Origin: Geotrypetes seraphini
Taxonomy: Eukaryota; Chordata; Amphibia; Gymnophiona; Dermophiidae
Length of the DNA: 64,000 bases
Assembly (NCBI RefSeq): GCF_902459505.1
Contig: NC_047093.1
Location: forward strand, 74,036,308 to 74,100,307
Direction: 5' to 3'
Shown: piece by piece, positions 1 through 13,400 of the stretch
Position numbering within the stretch: position 1 is the first letter of the stretch
Layout of the letters: every line of letters begins with the position of its first letter
Position numbers and translations under genes: made by a program
The notes under the pieces: model-generated
What the model saw: the letters and a program-made list of their open reading frames with translations, nothing else
The model's database searches: none
Told to the model about the DNA's origin: nothing

Positions 1-2866
1 TCAGGTAGGGGTACTGGCACCTACAATACCGTGTCCTTCCCTTCGGCCTTAGCATCGTCACCTCGGGTCTTCACCAAGTGCCTCGTTGTGGTTGCCAGCA
101 ACCTTACGCTCCCAGGGCCTCCAGGTATTTCCCTACCTGGACGACTGGCTGATCAAAGCCCCGTCCAGGGAAGCGCGTTATCTCAGCGACCCCAACAGAC
201 TATTACCTACCTACAAGTCTGGGGTTCAAGATTAACTTCCCAAATCCCAACTACGCCCCTCCTAGTCACCTACAGTTCATCGGGGCCACGCTGGTACACT
301 GGTTCGCCTCCGTTCCTTCCTCCCCCCTCCGCGTTCTAGAGGCGTTAGTAAGCCTGAGTCGAAGGTTTTCCTGCTGATCTCGGTATAAGCTCGGCAGATT
401 GATGACTCTTCTGGGCCACATGGCCTCCACCGTTCACGTCACACCCTTCGCCTGCCTCCATCTGAGAATTCCTCAATGGACCCTGGCCTCTCAATGGCGT
501 CAAGAACCGGGGACCCGATCGAACCGCCCCGTGACAGTGACGCCTTCTTTGCAAACGATCGCTCCGCTGGTGGGCCGACTCTTCAAATCTTTCCAAAGGT
601 TTGCTCTTCCTCACCCCACCCCACAGCAAGATACTCACCACGGACTCGTCGGAGTACGCTTGGGGAGCCCATCTGGACGGCCTACGCACTCAAGGGATGT
701 GGTCAGCAGAAGACCGTCGCTGCCACATCAACGTGCTAGAGCTTCGGGCCATCTATCTCGCAGCTGTAGCTTTTCAACATCTGCTCCACGACCGAGTGGT
801 TCTCATCCGAACCGACAACCAGGTAGCAATGTACTACGTAAACCAACAAGGGGGAACAGGGTCTTGGTCCCTTTGCCGGGAAGCCCTGCGCCTCTGGAAA
901 TGGGCAATCTCCAACAACACCTTCCTTCGAGCGGTGTTCATACAAGGAGAACAAAACTGTCTGGCGGACAGGCTCAGCGCCCTCCTCCAGCCATACGAGT
1001 GGTCACTGCACTCTCAGATCCCTACGACAGGTGTTCGAAAAGTGGGGGACGCCGCAAATAGATCTATTCGCATCCCCCCACAACCACAAGCTGCCCTCTC
1101 TTCTGCTCCCGGATGTACTCCCCGGACCGGCTCGAGGCCGACGCCTTCCCTCCTCGACTGGGAGGGAAGGTTCCTATACGCGTTCCCGCCGTTTCATCTG
1201 ATACTGCGGACGCTTGTCACCTGAAAACAGTACAAACCACCCTGATCCTGATTGCTCCTCGCTGGCCACGCCAGCCTTGGTTTTCCCTTCTACTTCAACT
1301 CAGTGTCAGAGATCCACTGCCCTCTGCCTCTGTTTCCCTCTCTACTATCACAGGGTCAGGGTTCGCTGTACATCCCAGTCTTCAATCTCTTCATCTGAAT
1401 GCTTGGTTTCTCTCCCCCCTGACTGCTCTCCCCTTGTCCTCAATCAGTCAAGGAGATATTGGAAGGCCTCTAGAAAGACCTCGACGAGAACCTGCTACTC
1501 CCAAAAGTGGACCAGATTCTCAACCTGGTGCTACTCCACACCAGCCAGGACCCGGTGTCGGTCCCCGTCCCTCTGGTCCTTGACTATTTACTTCAATTAT
1601 CTCATTCCGGCCTAAAGACCAACTCCATTCGAGTACACCTCAGTGCGATTGCGGCCTTTTCATCAGCCCCTGGAAGGGAAAGCCCTCTCGCTCCATATCC
1701 TTAGTCTCTCGCTTCATGAAGGGTCTTCTGAATGTCCACCCTCTCCTCTCAAACCCCCTCCGGTGGTTTAGGACCTCAATGTGGTTCTGGCTCAACTAAT
1801 GAAACCTCCATTTGAGCCCCTAGACAAATGCCATCCAAAAATTCCTCACTTGGAAGGTATATTTTCCTGCTTGCGCTCACTTCCGCTCGGCGGGTTAGTG
1901 AGTTACAGGCTCTGGTAGCGGACCCACCCTTCACGGTATTCCATCACGACAAGGTGGTACTCCGCACCCATCCAAAGTTCTTGCCTAAAGTAGTGTTGAT
2001 TTTCACCTCAATCAGTCCATTGTCTTACCTGTGTTTTATTTCCCAAGCCCCACCTCTCACCCCAGAGAGGTGGCGCTCCATACTCTTGACCTGTAAGAGA
2101 GCGTTGGCCTTTTACCTCCAACGTACTCAGTCACACCAGAAAGTCCCACATTGTTTTTGTCCTTCGACTCAAACCGGTTAGTGGTCACCCCAGTCTCCAA
2201 GCGCACCTTGTCCAACTGGTTGGCCGACTGCATCTCCTTCTGCTACGCTCAGGCTAGTCTCGCGCTGCATGGTCGGAGTAACAGGACACAAGGGGTCCCG
2301 AGCGATGGCAGCCTCTGTAGCGTTCCTCAGGTCCCACACCTATTGAGGTAAATCTGCAAGGCTGCCACGTGGTCTTCGGTTCAATACCTTCACCTCCCAC
2401 TACTGTCTGGACCTCTCTGTCCAGGAGCGGATGGCCCGGTTCGGCCAATCGGTTTTTACGAAATCTATTTGCTTAAATTGCCAACTTCCCCTCCATCCCT
2501 TTTCAGTCAGCTTGGAGGTCACCCACAATGTGAGAATATCTCTGCTGCTTGTCCTGGGATAAAGCACAGTTACTTACCGTAACAGGTGTTATCCAGGGGA
2601 CAGCAGGCATATATTCTCCCAACCCGCCCACCTCCCCGAGGTTGGCTTCTTTGCTAATTAAGTGAACTGGAGACCACGAGGGGATTGCACCCCCTAGTGG
2701 AGCAGGAAGGCACGGCATGCGTGGAGCAGCAGAGCAAACTTAAATCTTCAATCAAGTTTGCTTGAATAATGCTTCCGCATCGGGGCTCCGTAGATGACGT
2801 CACCCACATGTGAGAATATATGCCTGCTGTCCCTGGATAACACCTGTTACGGTAAGTAACTGTGCC
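1..2866 (+). mobile_element. DIRS-type tyrosine-recombinase retroelement, 3' part
   Basis: Fossil element whose 5' half lies outside the window. In order: end of the reverse transcriptase (1-300), RNase H (about 600-1010), the region often described as methyltransferase-like (about 1040-1240), tyrosine recombinase (about 1440-2450, with the [10 protein letters not shown] motif near 1880), an internal complementary region (2510-2620) and the inverted terminal repeat (2670-2866). It belongs to the same broad family as the copy at 7490-13131 but a distinct subfamily. Broken, with several breaks. Confidence 0.88.
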
Positions 2867-4405
2867 TATATATATTTTACCAAAAGAGTGGAATAGTTTC
2901 CAAGTAGAGATGGGACAGGCGTATGGGATCTCTTAGGGAGAGGAGGAGATAGTGGATGGGTAGACTGGATTAATATAACAATACAAAGATGTTTCCCTTA
3001 TTTATACCCCTCCTACTCCCATAACTCTAACCTCCAAAGCTACATACAGTAGTTATTTATTTAAAAATATGACCCGCTTATCAACAAATCTAAGCCGGGT
3101 ACAAAATCACATACAAAGTAACAATAAATACGGTAATACATAAAATTACAATACAATAAAACAAAAGCAGCATAAAGAGCCCCCCACAATAAAAAAGGAC
3201 AAAAACAACTGAGAGATGCTGTACTCGGCAAGAATGAAATTTTACAGGTCTAATGTGCTCAGAAAAGCTGATAGATACCTTTCTGAGAGGGTGTGTAAGT
3301 ATGGAGACCATAATATAAGAAATTGTTTTTTTGCCCTCGATCTTCCATTGATAATCCTTCCATTGTCAATTGCTCATACATCTGCTTATGCTATAATGTG
3401 AGACTTGGGAGGGGGGGGGTGGAGGGGAATTCCCATCCTAACAGAGCAACAAGTATCATTTTGCTACCAACATTGCTTTTCTTAAAAGGCAGGATATTTG
3501 TGTTTGCTCAGCAGTATCTGTCATAGTGTCCAGAAGACAGTTCTGGGGTGTAGTGTACCATTATTTATCATAAACTTGCCCAAGATAAGTCCAAATTTAG
3601 TTATGTTAATTTTGTATGGGCTGGTATTCCCATATGCAGTGTTTATAGGTCGCCTCCTGCTGGCCACATTTTGACAAGGGGAAACCCATCTTTGACTAGT
3701 GCAGGAGCTGAATAGTGACTTAAATTTGAATATGAATAAGCTGGGGTGCTACTGTCCTAAATCCTACTGAAATTAATACTTTGATTTCACATTGCTTCTT
3801 TTACTATTTTGTTATGTTAAACCTCAATACCCATTATTCATATTTAGTATTCCTATTCATCCGAATAGTAAAATATGCTATTCGGTATAGCTCTAGTTTC
3901 AAGATTCCCTTTATTTGATACACTGCCCTATAGACGGGGCATCAAGTGGTTTCCAAAATTTTTGCACAAAATGAGCTTGCGCAACAAATATCAGCGTCAG
4001 TGGCTAGAGGCACACTACTGACTTATTGCAGCTCTACTGCTTAGCTTAGAACAGTAAATGTATTAGGCCTTCTGTGAGAATGTAGATGCCTGATGGGAAC
4101 GGGGGTGCTGTGCTCCTTACCTTGGAGCTCTTCCTGCTCTCCCTTCATCCCCTAGCTAGGTCAGGGTAGTATTGTTCTGATCTGTAGGACGCCCCTTCTT
4201 CTTTCTCCTGATGTATCATTGGGGTATAAAGAGGTATAGGTCTATTCAGTTCCTTAGCAAGTGAAAGAGAGCTTTTATCCTCTGGAGGGCAGAGGTCATC
4301 TTCCAAGCTAATTGTCTCCTTACCTGTGAGCCATGTAGGTTAAAGGGGGAGTTATTGTCTGGGAAGGCTGACAAGGTAGCAGTGCAGTGGTCCCACTGGG
4401 GCATG
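2867..4405. other. Gene-free stretch downstream of WDR38
   Basis: A minus-oriented LINE 3' tail is likely at about 3050-3200 (GACCCGCTTATCAACAAATC). The rest shows no recognisable gene or element. Confidence 0.4.
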
Positions 4406-4413
4406 GTCTACAT

Positions 4414-4609
4414 CAGTGTTTCCCAACCCTGTCCTGGAGGACCACCAGCCATTTTTGTTTTCGGGATAGCCCTAAAGCCAATATGCATGAGAGAGATTTG
4501 CATATAATGGATGTGAAAGACATGCAAATCTGCTCCATGCATATTCATTAGGGCTATCCTGAAAACCTGGCTGGCTGGTGGTCCTCCAGGACAGGGTTGG
4601 AAACCACTA
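4414..4609. mobile_element. hAT MITE, 196 bp
   Basis: CAGTGTTTCCCAACCCTGTC is mirrored by GACAGGGTTGGAAACCACTA; exact 8-bp duplication GTCTACAT (4406-4413, 4610-4617). Confidence 0.88.
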
Positions 4610-4617
4610 GTCTACAT

Positions 4618-7159
4618 CGCCTTAGCTACACCAGGTCCATTCAGTTGTCTGTGATTTGGCAGTTCTGTAGGCTAGACTGGGATAAGGTGAACCAGAAGAG
4701 ATTGGTCTGTTGCAACCCCTTTAGTTTATGGGTACTGTACATGTTGGGAAGCCATTTGGTCTGGTTTGTAGAATTTAACTACAGCTTACATAGCCTGCAG
4801 CAATAGAGCACAGTGGAATTTTATTTGAACCAAGAACTGGTAGAATCATCCCTCTAGTCATAGGGATGCTTCTTGAGTCAACCTGCTGAAATACTAATAC
4901 AAGAAGTTAAAATGCCAAAACATATTTTGAAAACCTGACCTATTGGTGTCTAAAGAACTGGGAGTGAATACCAGTTTAGATAGTACTGTAGTTTTTCAGT
5001 TGTGTCTATGACAAAATGTGGTATTGTTATGTAGGTTATGCAGCTCATGTATTTGTGTCTGTTGGAGATTGGAATAATAAAGATCACTGGCCTGCCGTAG
5101 AATGTTTCCAAGTTTATTTCCAGGTTTATTTACAGTTTGATATACCGACCATTGACAAGTATCTGGTCGGTTTACAATGCTAAAATCAGAGTTTTAAAAA
5201 AATAAAATAGGGCAATATGTGGACAGGACAAGGACAAAAATATAGACAAAATTGATACAGAAGGTGCTGGGGAAGGGGAAGATTCAAAATTATATAGAAG
5301 TTAAAATAAAATTAAAGGGAGGTAAGAAGGGGAATACTTTCTTGTTTGTTATATTCTACTTTTACTACTCAGAGCTCCTAATTAAATTACAATAAAAAAA
5401 TGAACACAATGTCATTAATATAACAAAATAATATACAATAATTAAGATACTCTCACTAAAAAAGGTAATAGGAATCACAAAACTAACAGTAGAACTCAAT
5501 CACTAAATAAATTTCCTATAACCACATTAGTTTCAATATATCCAATAAAAACACATTAATAATCCCTCTATAATAACCAAACCAGATCTCTATCCCTCTA
5601 ACATCCAGATATGCATGTAGAGAGCTGCATGGGAACGAGGTTGACGGGAATCTGCAGGAATCCTGCAGGTTTCCTCCCTAGGTCTGCCTGAAATCTGTGG
5701 GAATCTCACAGGGATGGAAGTACATTTTTGCGGGACTCTTGCAGGACTGTACCTGCCTCTGGGCTGGCTCCACGATGTCCAAGTACCGCCTCCTCCACCC
5801 ATTCATCATAATTTAGGCAGTCACACTTGTGCCATGAGCAGCGGTTCCTACATGCTACCTGCGGCTGATCCCAGAAGCCTTGTTATCAGAAGAAAGGCTT
5901 CCGGATTAGTTGCAGGCAGCATAAGGAACGGCCTACCGCAGCTTTTTCGAACACAGTGCAGCCTGCATGAATTATGAAGAAGGGTGAAGGAGGCAGTTCT
6001 TGGATATCTTGGAGGTGGCCCCAGAGGCACGAACACACCTACAGGCAGGGGAAGCATGGAAATAGTCCATTGGCAAGAGGACCATTGATTTTTGCCCTTG
6101 TGGTAGGTGTGAGTCTTTCTTCATTTTCCGCCATAAATAACAGAAAATAGACAAATAATTATAAGGAAATGCAGTATCTTCAGGAAGCGAGACAAGCCTC
6201 AGAGATTGTGTTTCCATCATTTTGGCCTGCATCATATGTTCACATTAGAAAAAAACCAAGTATTTCTGTACATTATTTGACTGAAAACACAATCTAATGC
6301 TTGGCCCATGCAATACTGCAATCTGTTTGGATATCATCAGCTCCTCTAAAGTCATCTGCAAACTGGAGCACTCCTGCACATGGGGGTAACTCACGTTTGT
6401 GCCTGATTTTAGTCCTGCTTTTAGATGTAGAAAGTAAGGCTGCTTACCTGTAGTAGGTGTTCTTGATTAGATAGCAGGATTAATTAAGCATGTAATCTCT
6501 CCCAACTCCCGACAGATGTTCTTTTTGAGCTGTGGCACTGACAGGTCTGATGAAACTGCTGATACAGCTGTTCTATCCCAGCACTTTGGCACCCCATTTG
6601 TATGGTTGATTAATCCTGTTGCCTATAGAGAGCTAGAGTATTTATATATTATATTTACATTAGTGGCTTTGGCAGAGATCCCTTTACAAAGTATGTATTC
6701 TTCTCAATTAATATTTTCAAATTAATAAAATGTCTTTGCTTATTTGTAAAGGGGTCTCTACCAGAGTCTCTAATGTACTTCAGTAGCATAATTAAATGAA
6801 ATAACTACTGAAGTTTATGGGGACATATGAGGATGGAAGAGAGTGTTTGCGAGAACATGCGGGGATGTAATTGATCTTAGTGGGGGCAGGCGGGGATGGG
6901 TTTAATTACAGCAGGGACAAGTTTGATTTCTGTCTCTGTGCAACTCTCTAGTGTAATGTTAGACCAAGTTTTTTTCTTATTGTGTTTTAGTGGTGTATCA
7001 ATATACTGGAGCAAGGGTAGCTACTTCATAAATGATTAGAAAAAAAAGCAGGTAAAAAAACATTCTCATTTTGGAAACAGCTTCCTTGTCAAGCTATTTT
7101 CCTTGTACAGCTGGTGCATGAGAAAGCTTTTCATTTATCAAAGGAATTTCAGTATATCA
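4618..7159. other. Old repeat debris
   Basis: 5100-5560 is a minus-oriented LINE 3' region (GATATACCGACCATTGACAA). 5617-5730 and 6815-6955 may be the two ends of one element (TAGAGAGCTGCATGGG against CTCTGTGCAACTCTCTA). 6420-6500 has GCTGCTTACCTGTAGTAGGT, resembling a DIRS internal complementary region. No gene found. Confidence 0.4.
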
Positions 7160-7250
7160 GACCTGGGAGCCGCCACGGGAGCGGACTGCTGGGCACAATG
7201 GACCACTGGTCTGACCCACCAGCGGCAATTCTTATGTTCTTATGTTCTAA
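7160..7250 (+). repeat. LINE 3' tail (CAATTCTTATGTTC type)
   Basis: GCGGACTGCTGGGCACAATG, GACCACTGGTCTGACCCACC and TTCTTATGTTCTTATGTTCT match the ends at 21046 and 31388. It sits 25 bp beyond the candidate WDR38 poly(A) signal, in opposite orientation to the gene. Confidence 0.85.
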
Positions 7251-7274
7251 GACAAATTGATATTCCATGCAATA

Positions 7275-7280
7275 TTTAAT
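7275..7280 (-). promoter_or_regulatory. Candidate WDR38 poly(A) signal ATTAAA
   Basis: ATTAAA on the minus strand, 60 nt past the stop codon. It is the nearest variant poly(A) hexamer; no AATAAA lies between the stop and the LINE tail at 7160-7250. A 3' UTR of about 80 nt is implied if it is used. Confidence 0.4.
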
Positions 7281-7339
7281 TGATCACCGGTTTTCTTCTT
7301 TGTGGCACATTATCATCATTTGAGGCTTTGCTCTCAGAT

Positions 7340-7423
7340 TCAGATTTTGTGATCTATGGTTCCTGATAACAGCAGGGCTCCATCAGGGGCAAAAGTACAT
7401 GCATGAGCTGGTTCCAGTACTCC
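7340..7423 (-). CDS. WDR38: WDR38 exon 9 (last coding exon, stop codon)
   Basis: Acceptor TTTCTGGCAG, then [20 protein letters not shown] and GTIDHKI followed by TGA at 7340-7342. Corresponds to human GVLDVAHTCAFTPDGKILVS. The final blade stops soon after its central strands, so the protein ends about 15-20 residues earlier than human WDR38 as recalled. Confidence 0.91.
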   Translation of the reverse strand, partial: GVLEPAHACTFAPDGALLLSGTIDHKI

Positions 7424-10400
7424 CTGCCAGAAATATATACAACACATTTTAGATACAACACTATAAGGTTCTTTTACTAACTTGTATTATCCCAGGACAA
7501 GCAGGTAGCATATTCTTAACGCATGGGTGACGTCACCGACGGAGCCCCGGTACGGACCTTTTTAACTAGAAAGTTCTAGTTGGCCGCACCGCGCATGCGC
7601 GAGTGCCTTCCCGCCCGACGGAGGAGAGTGTGGTCCCCAGTTTCTTCATTTCCGCGGAGCGAAGAAGACGCATGTGTTTTCAACGGCCGTTGAAAAACTA
7701 ATTTTTGCCTTCCCGCTCGCGTATTTTTTCACTTTTTTTCCTTTTTTCTTATCGGATTCCCTTTATTTTTGTTTTCAAAAAAAAAAACTCGTCGAGTTTT
7801 CCTTATTTTTTCAGGCCGGTCCCGGCGGGGCCTGTTGCCACCATACAGGCCTCCGGGTTCGATTTTGCGGAGGCCGTGTTTCCATTCATGCCCCCTCAAC
7901 CGGGTTTTAAGAAGTACCAGCGGTGTGCACGCCCGATCTCCCTCACCGACCCACACAATTGGTGCCTCCAGTGCTTGGGTCCAGAGCATCGGGCTGACTC
8001 CTGCACCCGCTGTGCTACGCTTAAAAAGCGTACTTTGAAAAATCGGCAGATCCAGCAAAATATTTTGTTTGGTAACGGATCTGCCATGGAACCGGCTGCG
8101 ACGTCGACGGCACCACAAAAGTCGGCACCGACAACATCAACACCACCGGACCCTTTCTCGGGGTCGTTGGGCCCAGGTAAGCCGGCTAAGAAGCCTCCCA
8201 CTTCCCTTGAGCGCCCTCCTGCCACGGTTGCGACACCGGCCCTCCCGGCACCGCACCGGCCCTGCAAACGCTCCGCTCCGATCTCGGTGAGTGCCTCATC
8301 ATCGGCCTCCTCATCGCCGGAGTGTTAGAGCGGCACCTATGGCTACCGAAGAAGAAAAAAGCAGTACCGGTGCCTCCCCCTGGACGACCGCATCGCGGCC
8401 ATACTCCAAACACAGTTACAGGAGCAGCTGCAACAACAGCTCCAACAACTGTTGCCGGCGTTGCTGGCACCGCACCTTCCGGTACGGGACCGGTCCGAGC
8501 CTCACACATGTCCCATCGGTGTCGACCCCTCGGTACCGATTAATACTTCCATGCCGGTGCTCTTGGCAGAAACACCTACAGTACATACCCGTGATGCTGC
8601 CGACCCTGTCCGGTCCCAGGAACGACATCGGTCTTCCTCACCCGGTACCGCCTCGGTGCGGTCAGGCAAATCTCTTTCAAAGACCCGCCATGCCGAGCCC
8701 TCCACACCGATGTCTAAACGTACGCACCCCGACGTTAGGGACCCAGATTTGTGGGAAGACTCCCATCACGGTACCGAGAAGGACGCTTCGTCAACCGATG
8801 AAGAACCCTCCATGACCGACACCGTCTCCAAACCAGAGCAATCCTCTTTCTCCAAATTCCTTAGGGAGATGTCAGCAGCTCTTTCCATTCCTTTAGAGTT
8901 CCGACTCTAAAAAGTCTCAGGCTTTCCTCGATGCCCTAGACTTTGAGCAACCTCCCAAAGAATTTCTGAAGTTGCCCGTCCACGACATCTTACGGGAAAC
9001 TTTCTATAAAAACTGGGAAGCTCCCCTCACGGTTCCTGGAGCCCCTCGTAACTTGGATAGCTTGTACCGGGTTATTCCAATTCCAGGGTTTGATAAACTT
9101 CAATTGCCCCACGAGTCCCTCCTGGTGGAATCTACTTTGAAAAAATCTCAGGGTTCCAGTGTATATGCCTCCACCCCTCCTGGCAGAGAGGGAAAAACCA
9201 TGGATAAATTTGGTAAGCGCCTTTTCCAAAATGCCATGTTAGCCAATAGAGCCAACAACTACACCTTCCACTTCTCCTTCTACATGAAGCATCTGGTGCA
9301 ACAGCTCTCCTCCTTACAGAAATACCTTCCCGAACGTAAGGTCCCTCTTTTCCAGCAACATATTTCCAGCCTCCTCCAACTCAGGAAATTCATGGTTCGC
9401 TCCATCTACGACTCATTTGAGCTGACCTCTCGCGCATCTGCCATGGCAGTGGCCATGCGACGTTTGGCATGGCTGAGAGTCTCTGACCTGGACATTAACC
9501 ACCAGGACCCGCCTGGCTAACGCACCTTGTCTGGGTGATGAACTCTTCGGAGAGTCCCTGGACTCAACAACCCAGAAACTCTCAGCACATGAGACCAGGT
9601 GGGACACTCTGATTAAACCTAAAAAGAAGACTCCACCTGCTCGCACCTACAGACAGCAGTCTTCATACCAGCGCAGGTTCTCGGCCAGACCTCTCAACCC
9701 GCCTCAACAGCAGCCTCGCCAACCTCGTCAACAGCATCAATCTCAGGCTCGCTCACAGTCTCACCAACCTGCCAAGCCTCTCCCTCCGTCAAAACCATCT
9801 CAGCCCTTTTGACTTTTTCCTCCAGGGCATAGCCAGTCTCCCATCATCATTGCCTCTTCCTCAGCCTATCGGAGGTCGCCTCCAAATCTTCCTCAGCCGT
9901 TGGGAGGTCATCACATCAGACCAATGGGTCCTCAACATCATTCGCCACGGCTACTCTCTCAACTTCCAGACTCTTCCACCAGACAATCCTCCCGTAGAGT
10001 CTGCTTCTCACTCCTCCCAAACCCCCCTCCTCCTGAGGGAGGTCCAATCCCTCCTTCTTCTCAATGCCATCGAAGAGGTGCCTCCGGACCAAAGGGGTCA
10101 GGGATTCTACTCCCGCTACTTCCTGGTTCCCAAGAACACAGGAGACCTTCGTCCCATCCTCGATCTCAGGGACCTCAACAAGTGTCTGGTCAAGGAGAAG
10201 TTCAGAATGCTCTCCCTTGCCACGCTTTACCCTCTTCTCTCTCAACACGACTGGCTATGTTCCCTGGACCTCACAGAGGCCTACACTCACATCCCAATCA
10301 ATCTGACTTCACGTCGCTACCTACGGTTTCAGATACAGCACCGTCACTATCAGTACAAAGTGCTACCTTTTGGCCTCGCTTCATCGCCCAGGGTGTTCAC

Positions 10401-13400
10401 CAAGTGCCTTATTGTGGTGGCGGCCTTCCTCAGGTCTCACAACCTCCAGGTGTTCCCCTACTTGGACGATTGGTTGGTGAAAGCACCTACGTCTCCACTT
10501 GTGCTACAAGCCACTCATCACACCATCTCTTTCCTCCATCTCCTGGGGTTCGAGATCAACTACCCCCAAGTCGCATCTGCTTCCCACACAGCGACTTCAG
10601 TTCATTGGAGCAGTTCTCGACACCACACTAATGAGGGCGTTTTCTCCCCTCCGACCGTCAACGGACCCTGCTCCACCTCTGTCGTCAGGTGCTCCTTCAT
10701 CACTCCATTCCTGCCCGACAGATGATGGTCCTCTTGGGCCACATGGCCTCGACGGTCCATGTGCTTCCTCTGGCGCGACTCCACCTCAGGACACCTCAAT
10801 GGACTCTTGCCAACCAATGGTCACAGACCACGGATCTTCTTTCTCATCCCATCTCTGTGACATCGTCTCTTCAGCAATCTCTTCAATGGTGGTTGAACTC
10901 CTCAAATCTTTCCAGGGGTCTACTCTTTCATCTACCCCCTCACTCCATGATCATAACCACGGATGCCTCCCCCTATGCGTGGGGAGCTCACCTGGGAGAT
11001 CTACGCACCTAGGGACTCTGGACCCCTCAGGAGCGTCAACATCACATCAATTTCCTGGAACTCAGAGCCATGTTCTATGCTCTCAAGGCCTTCCAGCACC
11101 TTCTCTGCCCTCAGGTTCTTCTCCTGTGCACAGACAATCAAGTCACCATGTACTACATAAACAAGCAAGGCGGCACCGGATCTCGTCTCCTTTGTCAGGA
11201 GGCTCTCAGCATCTGGACCTGGGCCATGGCTCGCAATCTCTTTCTCAAGGCTGTCTATATCCAGGGCGAACAGAACTCCCTGGCCGACAATCTCAGCCGC
11301 ATCCTTCAATCTCACGAGTGGACTCTGGACCCTTCAACACTCCACTCCATCTTTGCTCGCTGGGGCACTCCGCAGGTGGACCTCTTTGCAGCGCCTCACA
11401 ACCATCAGCTGCCCCAGTTCTGTTCCAGACTCTTCTCTCCTCATCGTCTGACCCCAGATGCATTCCTGCTCGACTGGACGGATCGGTTCCTCTATGCTTT
11501 TCCTCCACTACCTCTGATGTTGCAGACGTTATCCAAACTCCGCAGGGACAGGGCCACCATGATTCTCATCGCTCCTCGGTGGCCTCGCCAACACTGGTTC
11601 TCCCTCCTGCTTCAGCTCAGCTCCCGGGAGCCCATTCCTCTTCCTGTGTTTCCTACTCTACTTACGCAGCAACGTCAGTCTCTACTGCATCCCAATCTGT
11701 CTTCGCTCCACCTGACAGCTTGGTTTCTCTCGGGCTGACTTCTCCAGAGAATCTGTCTCAGCCTGTCCGTCGCATTTTGGATGCCTCCAGGAAACCGGCC
11801 ACCCTCCAATGTTACCATCAGAAGTGGACCAGGTTCTCCTCTTGGTGTCTACGGCATCATCACGATCCCACCTCATTAGCGGTGGAAACTGTACTGGACT
11901 ATTTGCTCTCTCTGTCCGACGCTGGCCTCAAGTCTACCTCAATCAGAGTCCACTTCAGTGCCATCACTGCGTTTCATGAGCCTATCCTCGGAAAACCTCT
12001 CACGGCTCATCCACTGGTTTCCCGGTTCATGAGAGGCCTCTTCAATGTCAAACTACCTCTGAAGCCTCCTCCTGTCGTCTGGGACCTGAATGTGGTTTTA
12101 TCAGCCCTCATGAAACCCACTTTTGAGCCTCTTGCCACAACTTCGCTCAAACTTCTAACATGGAAGGTGCTTTTCCTCATTGCCATCACCTCTGCCAGGA
12201 GGGTTAGTGAGATGCATGCACTGGTCGCCGATCCACCGTTCACTGTTTTTCACCATGACAAGGTGGTTCTGCGTACCTATCCTAAATTCCTTCCCAAGGT
12301 GGTCTCGGCTTTTCACCTCAACCAGTCCATTGTGTTGCCTGTCTTTTTCCCTAAACCCCATTCTCATCCTGGGGAACAGGCGTTGCACACGCTGGATTGT
12401 AAGCGTGCCCTTGCATACTACCTTGACCGTACCAGGGCTCACCGCTCGTCCCCTCAGCTCTTTATGACCTTCGATCCTAACCGTCTAGGTCGTCCTGTCT
12501 CTAACGGACGCTTTCCAACTGGCTTGCTGCCTGTATTGCGTTCTGTTATGCTCGGGCCGGTCTCTCACTGGAAGGTGCTGTCACGGCCCACAGGGTCAGA
12601 GCTATGGCTGCTTCTGTAGCTTTCCTCCGTTCCACGCCCATCGAGGAAATCTGCAAGGCTGCCACTTGGTCCTCAGTTCACACGTTCACTACTCACTACT
12701 GTCTGGATGCCTTCTCCAGACGGGATGGACACTTCGGCCAATCTGTGTTACAAAATTTATTTTCCTAATGGCCAACCATCCCTCCTCCCTCTCTGTTAGC
12801 TTGGAGGTCACACATGTGTTAAGAATATGCTGCCTGCTTGTCCTGGGATAAAGCACAGTTACTTACCGTAACAGGTGTTATCCAGGGACAGCAGGCAGAT
12901 ATTCTTACGTCCCACCCTCCTCCCCGGGTTGGCTTCTTAGCTGGCTTATCTTAACTGGGGACCACGCTCTCCTCCGTCGGGCGGGAAGGCACTCGCGCAT
13001 GCGCGGTGCGGCCAACTAGAACTTTCTAGTTAAAAAGGTCCGTACCGGGGCTCCGTCAGTGACGTCACCCATGCGTTAAGAATATCTGCCTGCTGTCCCT
13101 GGATAACACCTGTTACGGTAAGTAACTGTGCTGTAAGCACTAATGTATGTTTACTGCAGTTTAAAATGCACCACTTCTGGATGTATTCAGGTATCCTGTG
13201 GTAGTTTTGGAACTGGCGCACACTGGGGACAAGTTTGGGGGTAGAGCATGGGCATGGCTATGCTAATTGGCAAGTGAATGGGCATTGCCATGTGCTGATT
13301 AGCATACTATTAGCTCATGAACCATTACCGCCTCCAAAATAGGTGGTGATAAGGGCTCATATGATATGTTATGTTATAAGCAATCTTATGTCCCCCTCAT

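Larger units (their letters stand above)
7490..13131 (+). mobile_element. Full-length DIRS-type retroelement in WDR38 intron 8
   Basis: Inverted terminal repeats at 7490-7640 and 12954-13105 differ at about 2 of 120 compared positions over their main arm, so insertion looks recent. Both carry the GACGTCAC and GCGCATGCGCG segments. The right end extends to about 13131 with TGTTACGGTAAGTAACTGTG, which is repeated inverted in the internal complementary region at 12816-12905, the arrangement DIRS elements use to form a circular intermediate. Interior: gag-like region, reverse transcriptase, RNase H, methyltransferase-like region, tyrosine recombinase. Full length, but the coding regions carry several breaks. 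It is antisense to WDR38. Confidence 0.93.
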
